This document shows positions 5,949-10,693 of a DNA stretch of 10,693 bases, one piece after another. Both the position numbers and the translations under genes were made by a program. This DNA comes from JAYTUJ01 sp043744615 (GTDB lineage Bacteria > Patescibacteriota > Minisyncoccia > Phycocordibacterales > CAIRYW01), in assembly GCA_043744615.1 (NCBI GenBank), contig JAYTUJ010000006.1, positions 1 through 10,693 of the forward strand. Reading direction: 5' to 3'. The stretch's first letter is position 1, and each line of letters starts with the position of its first letter. The notes under the pieces were generated by a model. That model searched no databases and was not told the DNA's origin. It was given only the letters and a program-made list of their open reading frames with translations.

Positions 5949-6809
5949 TTACGGATGACCAGCTAACTTTTTGAAGGTGATATTGCAATGATCTTCAACA
6001 CCTTCTGTATTTATCCATTTTTGCCAACCAGTGTAGGATTCCCTGACTTTCGTAAGAGAGAATGTTGCCTTCACTGGTCCGCCAACAATATTAGCATCCT
6101 CTACGGCAACTTGGCAGTTACCATATATGATGCCGTCTTTATCGCGAATTCCAACCCAGTTTGTGTGGGCGGTATTTTCACCCGCTTGTGTAGTAAGATC
6201 ACGAGCCTTTGCTGTGAACACCGAACCGTCATCACTGAGGCTTTCAACTGGTGAAATACTTCCGCCCATCGGTTCTATGAACCAGTGAACAGTGTTATGT
6301 TCATATTCCTCAACGCTGATTTCCCGATTCACATCGGTTATCATCGCAATTAGAATCAAACCAAAGACGATGGTTACTCCTAACAATACGTCGGGCAACC
6401 ATCCATCAAACAAGCCATGCTCGTGGTGAGCGTGTGGGTCAGCAGGTTTGAACCTTTTGACCCAGCTAAACATTCCACAAGCAGTCGCAAGTGTAATAAT
6501 TACAATCAAGGATATGTGAAACCCACTAACTTTGTGGAAAGGGGTAAACAATCCATGCTTGATGGTTAGGCCTGTTGCCAAGACTACTAAACCGATATAC
6601 ACAAAGCGTGTAAAAGCTTCGAACCCGGTTTCGCGATGTTTTTTAGGGGCTTCAGCAGTTTTTTGCTGCTGTGTTTCACTTTGAGCACCATGCTCGTCCG
6701 TTGCTGCATGGTCTGCAGAAGCGGTAGCTGTAGTGTCGGTTGGTGAAGGGGGAGTCTTCTGTTTTTTTGGCGTAAAAATTATCGCCAATATTGCTTGGAA
6801 TAGACTCAT
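5949..6809 (-). CDS. Three-TM membrane protein with His-rich loop and two-Cys C-terminal domain, unknown function
   Basis: I do not recognise a named family. The 286-residue protein has a Thr/Ala/Gln-rich, probably disordered N-terminal stretch (17-56). TM1 is about 68-86, TM2 about 97-117 and TM3 about 138-158. The TM2-TM3 loop contains DPHAHHEHG (124-132), a possible metal-binding or pH-sensing site. The roughly 125-residue C-terminal domain is probably on the other side of the membrane. It is beta-rich in appearance and holds Cys232 (YGNCQ) and Cys275 (DHCN), well placed for a disulfide. The Met at 6809 lies 2 nt after the stop of the SPFH gene, so translation is probably coupled. Co-expression with an SPFH protein suggests a shared membrane complex; this is inference. 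Confidence 0.75.
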   Translation of the reverse strand: MSLFQAILAIIFTPKKQKTPPSPTDTTATASADHAATDEHGAQSETQQQKTAEAPKKHRETGFEAFTRFVYIGLVVLATGLTIKHGLFTPFHKVSGFHISLIVIITLATACGMFSWVKRFKPADPHAHHEHGLFDGWLPDVLLGVTIVFGLILIAMITDVNREISVEEYEHNTVHWFIEPMGGSISPVESLSDDGSVFTAKARDLTTQAGENTAHTNWVGIRDKDGIIYGNCQVAVEDANIVGGPVKATFSLTKVRESYTGWQKWINTEGVEDHCNITFKKLAGHP

Positions 6810-6811
6810 AA

Positions 6812-8041
6812 TTAAGGTTTCTCTATTTTTGGTGTTTCTGTTGTCGTTGTTGTGTTTGTTGGTGGCAGAATCAAACCGTTTGCTCCACCAGGAGCATAGG
6901 TTTGAACTGCTGTGTTATTTTGATATGCTTCATAGGCTTTAATGGCCGTAAGAAGTTTTTCACCGAGCTCTTGTTTTTGAATCAGAAGCTTTAGTGTTTC
7001 TTCATTGACTCGACCTTCCGAATCTCTACATTTTTCAATCAAGGCTTTTAGTTCTGCCGCATTTACATTTGCTTTTACGGCTAGATTTTTTATTTCTTGT
7101 TCTAGAACTTTTTTTGCTGCTTTCAAGACATTCTTTCTTTTTGCTTCTATAGCAATTTCAGTTTGTTCTTGAATACCAACAAGGTTTAGGTTTTTGAGAG
7201 CTTGTTCAGTTTTTTCATCTCGATCAACTTCGTAGTCATCGTAATGAATCCCACCAGCTTCAACTTCACAGCCAATACCAGTGAGGTCTATGACCAGTCC
7301 TTGAATTTGTTCAATGAAATGTTTTCCACTAGCCTCATCTTTTTTTGCAAGGTCGGTGCGAGAAAGTCGGCGCATAATCTCACGTGCTTTTGTTCCTGCA
7401 ATGGTGGTGATTTCTTTCCAGGCTTCTTTGCCTTTCAGATACCAGAATTTATAAGGATCTATCACTTTCACTGTAATGCGAAAGGTAACTGACCCTTTTC
7501 CCCCATCTGTGAGTTCAACATCACCAACGACAACAAGCCATTCAAACTGTTGCATGAGAGCGTCAATTGTTACCTCGTATTCTTCAACACGAGATGCAAT
7601 TGTTGCTTCACCATGTTTTGCTTTGAGGCGTGTTGCTTTGAAGGTAAGAGATCCTCGCCGAATCGCAGCCGGAGCATCAAGCCCTAGCCAGATTATTTTT
7701 TTTCCAGCGAAGAATCTTCCCACATTATCTGTTGGATTATAGGGTCTTTTTTGTAATGCACCATTTTGCATATGGTGTATATACTGAAGACTGTTTTCAA
7801 CAGACATTGCGAAATCAAACGTTCCAGGTTTGATTTTTCCGTGCTTATCAACAACAACACCTCTTTCGTAGGGGCGCCATTTGTTTTCTTCGGCAACGGT
7901 GACGAATTTGTCTTCTTCGGCAAATTCGTTAACTTTGCCCCAGAACCAGCCGGGGAAAGATAATTTTGCCCAAATACAAAGGACCACTATCACTACCAGC
8001 ACTATCAGTATTATTCCAATTCCAATAAGGAATCCAATCAT
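6812..8041 (-). CDS. SPFH/band-7-like membrane scaffold protein
   Basis: A 409-residue protein. An N-terminal TM helix (2-24) is followed by a beta-rich region (about 45-215) containing RGVVVDKHGKIKPGTFDF, then VTFRITVKVIDPYKFW (185-200), then EIMRRLSRTDL and IGCEVEAGGIHYDDYEVD (256-273). This resembles the final helix and strand of SPFH (stomatin/prohibitin/flotillin/HflK) domains. A charged, Ala/Glu/Lys-rich helical region (about 274-372) is likely coiled coil. The C-terminal tail is Pro/Thr-rich with a Thr run (394-401). Known SPFH proteins form membrane-associated oligomeric cages or microdomains. The family call is from architecture and motif feel, not a search. GAGG 9 nt before the ATG is the clearest Shine-Dalgarno in the window. 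The gene leads a two-gene unit with its own promoter. Confidence 0.7.
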   Translation of the reverse strand: MIGFLIGIGIILIVLVVIVVLCIWAKLSFPGWFWGKVNEFAEEDKFVTVAEENKWRPYERGVVVDKHGKIKPGTFDFAMSVENSLQYIHHMQNGALQKRPYNPTDNVGRFFAGKKIIWLGLDAPAAIRRGSLTFKATRLKAKHGEATIASRVEEYEVTIDALMQQFEWLVVVGDVELTDGGKGSVTFRITVKVIDPYKFWYLKGKEAWKEITTIAGTKAREIMRRLSRTDLAKKDEASGKHFIEQIQGLVIDLTGIGCEVEAGGIHYDDYEVDRDEKTEQALKNLNLVGIQEQTEIAIEAKRKNVLKAAKKVLEQEIKNLAVKANVNAAELKALIEKCRDSEGRVNEETLKLLIQKQELGEKLLTAIKAYEAYQNNTAVQTYAPGGANGLILPPTNTTTTTETPKIEKP

Positions 8042-8162
8042 TTGTTTTTGCCTCGTTATCGGAGGACTTTTTGTGTTACGTGTGTTTTTGTTTGCACGTA
8101 ACGGGTTTTTGTTTAGTTTTTTAGCAGTATTAAGCTTTCAAAGAACGCTCTTTACTTACTCT
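8042..8162 (-). promoter_or_regulatory. Structured leader of about 120 nt of the SPFH unit
   Basis: From the predicted start near 8162 to the ATG, the leader contains these elements. A CTTTCA/TGAAAG pairing (8135-8140 with 8162-8167) encloses a small AAGA/TCTT hairpin. An 8-bp perfect stem, GTTACGTG (8075-8082) with CACGTAAC (8095-8102), has a 12-nt loop. A CCTC/GAGG pairing around 8051-8065 includes the Shine-Dalgarno GAGG. It does not resemble a riboswitch class that I recognise. Confidence 0.45.
8112..8138 (-). repeat. Imperfect inverted repeat, copy B (in the SPFH leader)
   Basis: The - strand sequence AGCTTAATACTGCTAAAA followed by AACTAAA matches copy A at 5908-5933 except for small gaps and one or two changes. 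It is located about 70 nt upstream of the SPFH start codon. Confidence 0.45.
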
Positions 8163-8168
8163 GAAAGT

Positions 8169-8197
8169 ATTATAGCACATAAATTATAAAATAGCAA
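8169..8197 (-). promoter_or_regulatory. Strong promoter of the SPFH unit
   Basis: On the - strand, TTGCTA (-35; 8197-8192) lies 17 nt from a perfect TATAAT (-10; 8174-8169), which is preceded by TGC to give an extended -10. The predicted start is near 8162. It matches the housekeeping sigma-70 consensus well. Confidence 0.8.
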
Positions 8198-8204
8198 GTG
8201 CTAT
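8172..8204. promoter_or_regulatory. Operator-like repeats over the SPFH promoter
   Basis: Three copies of an ATAGCA half-site overlap the promoter: ATAGCAC (8172-8178), ATAGCAA (8191-8197) and, inverted, GTGCTAT (8198-8204). The last two form a near-perfect palindrome, ATAGCA-AG-TGCTAT, over the -35 box. The first and third form a 7-bp inverted repeat spanning the whole promoter. This layout fits a repressor-binding region, but no regulator gene is present in the window. Confidence 0.5.
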
Positions 8205-8229
8205 CTTGACGAAAATATGGTTATGTTTT

Positions 8230-8273
8230 AGAGCAAAATAACCTTGATTTGTAAGGTTATTTTGCTCTTTTTT
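8230..8273 (+). terminator. Perfect intrinsic terminator with no obvious upstream gene
   Basis: AGAGCAAAATAACCTT (8230-8245) pairs perfectly with its complement at 8253-8268 (16 bp, loop GATTTGT), followed by TTTTTT on the + strand. On the - strand the flank is AAAAC, so it would not terminate tRNA-Leu transcription efficiently. No + strand gene lies immediately upstream. Confidence 0.75.
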
Positions 8274-8311
8274 AGGTACCATACCTACGATGTTGATTCT
8301 TATGTATTCTG

Positions 8312-8392
8312 TGCACAGGAGAGGACTCGAACCTCCACGGATTACTCCACTAGTTCCTAAGACTAGCGCGGCTACCATTACGCCACCTGCGC
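8312..8392 (-). tRNA. tRNA-Leu (anticodon UAG)
   Basis: An 81-nt class II tRNA. The acceptor stem GCGCAGG/CCTGTGC has one G-U pair and the discriminator is A. The D-arm includes TAATGGTA. The anticodon stem is CTAGT/ACTAG and the loop CTTAGGA, giving anticodon TAG (8359-8357), which reads CUA and related Leu codons. The variable arm has a GGA/TCC stem. The T-arm is GGAGG-TTCGAGT-CCTCT. CCA is not encoded (the next bases are CAG), so a CCA-adding enzyme is needed. The 120 nt upstream on its strand are A/T-rich, without a clear consensus promoter. Confidence 0.95.
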
Positions 8393-8513
8393 GTTCATGT
8401 ATAGTATCAGATTATTGTTTTTTTCTAAAGGGGTTTGATTTTTATAAGCGAAGTAAAGATTTTTTTAGATTTTTTTGAGAATAAATTTAGATGTGGCAAG
8501 TTAGTATAAAAAG

Positions 8514-8555
8514 AAAAAGGCTCCTAAGGTACGAGCACCTTTCGGATCCCTTTTC
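8514..8555 (-). terminator. Interrupted hairpin with a - strand T-run upstream of the NYN gene
   Basis: AAGGT/ACCTT around the loop ACGAGC, extended by a GGCTCC/GGATCC pairing with mismatches, is followed on the - strand by CCTTTTTCTTTTT. The + strand side has a shorter T-run (TTTT at 8551-8554). No - strand gene lies just upstream, so it may be a backstop for transcription from tRNA-Lys. It may instead be a shield in front of the tRNA-Leu gene. The rest of 8393-8623 shows no gene. Confidence 0.5.
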
Positions 8556-8623
8556 GTATTTGTACAAAGGTATTATTACATAAAGTAAAATAAACGGTCA
8601 ATGCTTTTTACATTTAACCATCG

Positions 8624-9112
8624 ATGAATAATACTGAAAACAATTTTGCTTTTATCGATAGTCAGAATGTCTATCTGGCGGTGAAATCTCTTGGTTGGAA
8701 AATTGATTGGAAGCGTTTCAGAATATATTTACATGAACACTATTCAGTTACAAAAGCTTTTCTTTTTATCGGATATATTGAAGGAAACAATCGTTTATAT
8801 ATAAAGTTACAGGAAGCGGGATTTATTTGCATATTCAAACCAGTTTTAGAATATAGGGACGGGACCATTAAAGGTAATGTTGATGCTGAGCTTGTACTTA
8901 ACACGATGATACAATTACATAATTTCGATAAAGCTTTGATTGTGACAGGTGACGGTGATTTTTATTGTCTAATTCAATATTTACTTGAGCAAGGAAAATT
9001 AAAAACAGTTCTTGTTCCTAATCGGCATAAGTATTCTGCACTGCTTAAAAAATTCGCAAAAAAGAATATTGTGTTTATGAATGACTTAAATATAAAGATC
9101 GGCTTAAAATAA
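8624..9112 (+). CDS. NYN-domain (LabA/DUF88-like, PIN-fold) putative RNase
   Basis: A 162-residue soluble protein made up almost entirely of one NYN domain. It has FAFIDSQNVY (8-17; Asp12 and Asn15), KGNVDAELVLNTM (83-95; Asp87) and VTGDGDFYCLIQYLLEQGK (107-125; Asp110 and Asp112). These are the metal-binding acidic residues expected for NYN/PIN-fold nucleases, and all are present, so it is probably catalytically competent. Family members cleave RNA, but the substrate is unknown. The gene stands alone on the + strand between two - strand tRNA genes. It has no Shine-Dalgarno, with AACCATCG directly before the ATG, and ends at a strong terminator. No antitoxin-like partner is visible, which argues against a simple toxin-antitoxin pair. 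Confidence 0.87.
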   Translation: MNNTENNFAFIDSQNVYLAVKSLGWKIDWKRFRIYLHEHYSVTKAFLFIGYIEGNNRLYIKLQEAGFICIFKPVLEYRDGTIKGNVDAELVLNTMIQLHNFDKALIVTGDGDFYCLIQYLLEQGKLKTVLVPNRHKYSALLKKFAKKNIVFMNDLNIKIGLK

Positions 9113-9115
9113 AAA

Positions 9116-9151
9116 GGACCCTTGCAAGACGAGCTTGCAAGGGGACTTTTT
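9116..9151. terminator. Bidirectional terminator between NYN gene and tRNA-Lys
   Basis: CCCTTGCAAG (9119-9128) pairs perfectly with CTTGCAAGGG (9134-9143) around the loop ACGAG. Beyond a GA/AG mismatch, AAAAAG and CTTTTT extend the stem and supply T-runs on both strands. It starts 3 nt after the NYN stop and can also end the - strand tRNA-Lys transcript. Confidence 0.9.
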
Positions 9152-9227
9152 GTGGTGATGTGTACATTATAGATGAAAGGACTTGTAAGTCAATAAAGGG
9201 TTATGAGAGCTACTAATAATTTTAATG

Positions 9228-9300
9228 TCCACTCAGCAGGATTCGAACCTGCGACCAATTGCTTAAGAGGCAACTGCTCTACCAACTGAGCTATGAGTGG
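9228..9300 (-). tRNA. tRNA-Lys (anticodon CUU)
   Basis: A 73-nt class I tRNA. The acceptor stem CCACTCA/TGAGTGG is perfect and the discriminator is A. The D-arm is GCTC-AGTTGGTA-GAGC. The anticodon arm is GTTGC-CTCTTAA-GCAAT with anticodon CTT, which reads AAG. The T-arm GCAGG-TTCGAAT-CCTGC is perfect. CCA is not encoded (CAT follows). A good promoter lies just upstream on the same strand. Confidence 0.96.
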
Positions 9301-9314
9301 GAATGAACTCGAAT

Positions 9315-9343
9315 AGTATAACAGAACTTGATTTTTTGGTCGA
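9315..9343 (-). promoter_or_regulatory. Promoter of tRNA-Lys
   Basis: On the - strand, TCGACC (9343-9338) lies 17 nt from TATACT (9320-9315), with TGT before it as an extended -10. The predicted start is near 9308, about 8 nt upstream of the mature tRNA 5' end. Its -35 region lies within about 15 bp of the divergent -10 element of the FemAB gene. Confidence 0.7.
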
Positions 9344-9353
9344 ATAGATGCCG

Positions 9354-9362
9354 TGATATAAT
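9354..9362 (+). promoter_or_regulatory. Extended -10 promoter giving a leaderless FemAB mRNA
   Basis: TGA followed by a perfect TATAAT (9357-9362) ends 6 nt before the ATG at 9369. A normal start 7 nt after the -10 would fall on the A of the ATG, so the mRNA is predicted to be leaderless. No good -35 is found at 16-18 nt, in keeping with an extended -10 promoter. Confidence 0.65.
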
Positions 9363-9368
9363 GGTTTT

Positions 9369-10565
9369 ATGTTTGAATTGTGCCGAGTTATAAATCCAGA
9401 AGAATACAATCCGTTGGCGATTTGCTCTGATGCACCGTTTCCTCAATCATGGTTTTACGGAAGTCTGCGTGAGCAATCAAAAATGAAGGCGTTGCGATAC
9501 AATATTTTTTTTACCGACAAAAATCAAACAACTAAAAAAAATATTGGCTGTGTTCAGTTTATTACGTTTAACTTAGTAAAAGGGAAGACGTATTTGTATG
9601 CGCCGTATGGTCCGGTGATTAATGAAGAAATATATACACAAAAAGGTGAGGAGCTTATGAGTTTTTTGAAGGTAAAGGCAGAGGAAATTTGCCGCAGCGA
9701 AGCTGCGGCCTTCATCCACTTTGACCCTTCTGTAAAAACAGATGTTCAAAAAGATAATCCTCAACATAATCCTCAACAATTTTGGAAAAAGTATTTCAAA
9801 ACAACTCCATCTTTTGTTTCTTTTTTGCCTCATTTTCAACCTCGTACCGAATGGGTGTTAGACCTTGATAAAACTCCCGATCAAATTCTTTCTGCGATGC
9901 ACGAAAAAACTCGATATTCAGTTCGGATGGCAGAACGAAAAGGTGTTGTTGTCGAAATCATCACTCAAAACATCAGTAGTTATTTTGAAGAATTTTATTC
10001 GCTCATCAAAGAAACTTCAGAGCGAAATAATTTTCATCTTCATGCATACGAATATTACAAATCAATGTTTGCTGAAGCAGACAGGCTTTCTGAAATTTCA
10101 CTTTCATCTGCATTCTCATCCACTTCGCCTTCATCTTTAAATTCTCAAAAAAATAATTTTCAAATATATCTTGCGCGTGCTGTGTATGAAGGCAAAACAC
10201 TCGTACTCGACATCATGGTTCGATACGGTAATATGACAACTTTTGTATTTGGTGGCTCAAGTAACGAATATCGAAATCTTGCACCTTCAAGTATTACCAA
10301 ATGGAAGGCGCTTTTGTATGCTAAAGAGATTGGCTCACACCAATTTAACCTTGGTGGATATGCACCAGAAGGTAGCAAATATACCGGCTGGGAGGGCTTT
10401 TCAGAGTTTAAACGCAAGTTTGGGGGCTATATGCAAGAACATGGCAACATGTATGATTACGTCGCCCCTAGCGCACAATCAAAGTTTTTATATTACACAT
10501 ACATTCTTAGAAAACTCTATCATTATGTGTCGCGAATCATAAAATCAAAATTTAAAAAACATTAA
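9369..10565 (+). CDS. FemAB-family peptidoglycan interpeptide-bridge aminoacyltransferase
   Basis: A 398-residue protein of the FemA/FemX/MurM type (two GNAT-like domains). These cytosolic enzymes transfer amino acids from aminoacyl-tRNA to the peptide side chain of lipid II. Visible motifs are YLYAPYGPV (76-84), PRTEWVLDLDKT (158-169), MHEKTRYSVRMAERKGV (177-193), FGGSSNEYRNLAPSSITKW (294-312), FNLGG (326-330) and GFSEFKRKFGG (343-353). HEKTRYSVRMAERKGV and the GGSS...W block are the family hallmarks. The Ser-rich segment at 241-262, between two conserved regions, looks like a low-complexity insertion. The segment at 108-114 is encoded by a perfect GC-rich hairpin. The gene has its own promoter and lies 10 nt before a probable Mur ligase gene, supporting a cell-wall role. 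The amino acid it transfers cannot be read from the sequence. Confidence 0.88.
   Translation: MFELCRVINPEEYNPLAICSDAPFPQSWFYGSLREQSKMKALRYNIFFTDKNQTTKKNIGCVQFITFNLVKGKTYLYAPYGPVINEEIYTQKGEELMSFLKVKAEEICRSEAAAFIHFDPSVKTDVQKDNPQHNPQQFWKKYFKTTPSFVSFLPHFQPRTEWVLDLDKTPDQILSAMHEKTRYSVRMAERKGVVVEIITQNISSYFEEFYSLIKETSERNNFHLHAYEYYKSMFAEADRLSEISLSSAFSSTSPSSLNSQKNNFQIYLARAVYEGKTLVLDIMVRYGNMTTFVFGGSSNEYRNLAPSSITKWKALLYAKEIGSHQFNLGGYAPEGSKYTGWEGFSEFKRKFGGYMQEHGNMYDYVAPSAQSKFLYYTYILRKLYHYVSRIIKSKFKKH
9691..9709. repeat. Perfect GC-rich hairpin inside the FemAB gene
   Basis: GCCGCAGC (9691-9698) pairs exactly with GCTGCGGC (9702-9709) around a GAA loop. It encodes the residues Cys108 to Ala114 (CRSEAAA). 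It resembles the GC hairpins at 1392-1412 and 4364-4381 in length, GC content and loop size, and lies in A+T-rich surroundings. Confidence 0.78.
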
Positions 10566-10575
10566 AAGTATTTGT

Positions 10576-10693
10576 ATGAAAAAATTTCTTAAAAAAATAG
10601 TTTCTCAAAAAATCTTTGTCGCATACTACAAATTAAAATCATTTGTGGCGGCAAGTTTGTATGGTTTTCCAGCACAAAAATTATATATCGTCG
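10576..10693 (+). CDS. Probable Mur ligase (MurE-like), N-terminus only
   Basis: The frame is open from an ATG at 10576 to the window edge, giving 39 residues (MKKFLKKIVSQ at the start). The last part, SLYGFPAQKLYIV, followed by an incomplete codon beginning with G, resembles the segment just before the ATP-binding P-loop in short Mur ligase-type proteins of CPR bacteria, where 'P..KL.VIGVTGT.GKTTT' would come next. Such ligases add amino acids to the UDP-MurNAc peptide. The decisive P-loop lies beyond the window, so this is inferred from 39 residues plus the FemAB neighbour 10 nt upstream. There is no Shine-Dalgarno, and co-transcription with the FemAB gene is likely. Confidence 0.55.
   Translation, partial: MKKFLKKIVSQKIFVAYYKLKSFVAASLYGFPAQKLYIV

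Noticed and set aside
6733..7963. Several + strand open frames of 65-96 codons opposite the SPFH and three-TM genes
   Set aside because: They are antisense to well-supported coding sequence, carry no recognisable motifs, and have no credible promoter.
8290..8478. 62-codon + strand open frame
   Set aside because: It runs through the tRNA-Leu gene on the opposite strand and its translation has no protein-like features.
8624..9112. NYN protein as toxin of a toxin-antitoxin pair
   Set aside because: No small partner gene lies next to it. It is bounded by terminators and tRNA genes, so a stand-alone RNase is more likely.
1..10693. CRISPR array, transposase, integrase or phage genes
   Set aside because: No regularly spaced repeats, no transposase or integrase motifs, and no tRNA-end duplications typical of att sites were seen on either strand.

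Overview
The window looks like a chromosomal piece of a Candidate Phyla Radiation bacterium (Patescibacteria, most likely a Parcubacteria-type lineage). This is inferred from several signs together: A+T-rich DNA, very tight gene packing, almost no Shine-Dalgarno sequences, tRNA genes without an encoded CCA end, and families typical of these genomes (T4SS-type mini-pilins in tandem, a membrane-anchored solute-binding protein, a FemAB-type transferase beside a Mur ligase). No rRNA or marker protein in the window fixes the lineage more closely.

Region 1 (1-5808, + strand). The 3' end of gyrA leads into a small class I methyltransferase, a signal-anchored extracellular solute-binding protein, and then seven consecutive small membrane proteins that share one architecture: an N-terminal signal or leader, a variable exported segment, TM1, a short loop with a G-D/N-N-E-E-K motif, and TM2. 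They resemble VirB2/TrbC-type (T4SS_pilin) subunits. From gyrA to pilin 5, spacers are 0-21 nt, which suggests one transcript. A 136-nt gap with a possible promoter precedes pilins 6 and 7. No VirB4, VirB6, VirD4 or other secretion ATPase is visible. A strong bidirectional terminator closes the region.

Region 2 (about 5819-8273, genes on the - strand). A two-gene unit encodes an SPFH/band-7-like membrane protein and a three-TM protein with a His-rich loop and an extracytoplasmic two-Cys domain. It has its own strong promoter, operator-like repeats over that promoter, a structured leader of about 120 nt, and the only clear Shine-Dalgarno sequence in the window. Its edges carry a short imperfect inverted repeat, so it may be a separately acquired or separately regulated module.

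Region 3 (8312-9300). tRNA-Leu(UAG) and tRNA-Lys(CUU), both on the - strand, flank a + strand NYN-domain (PIN-like) putative RNase. Terminator-like hairpins with related ACGAG loops lie on both sides of the NYN gene.

Region 4 (9315-10693, + strand). A FemAB-family peptidoglycan cross-bridge transferase, probably translated from a leaderless mRNA, is followed after 10 nt by the start of a probable Mur ligase. This is a cell-wall locus that continues beyond the window.

A recurrent oddity is a set of perfect, very GC-rich hairpins inside coding sequences (solute-binding protein, pilin 4, FemAB) in an otherwise A+T-rich background. The strongest candidates for something new are the seven-member pilin array linked to gyrA and a solute-binding protein, and the SPFH plus three-TM module with its own control region.
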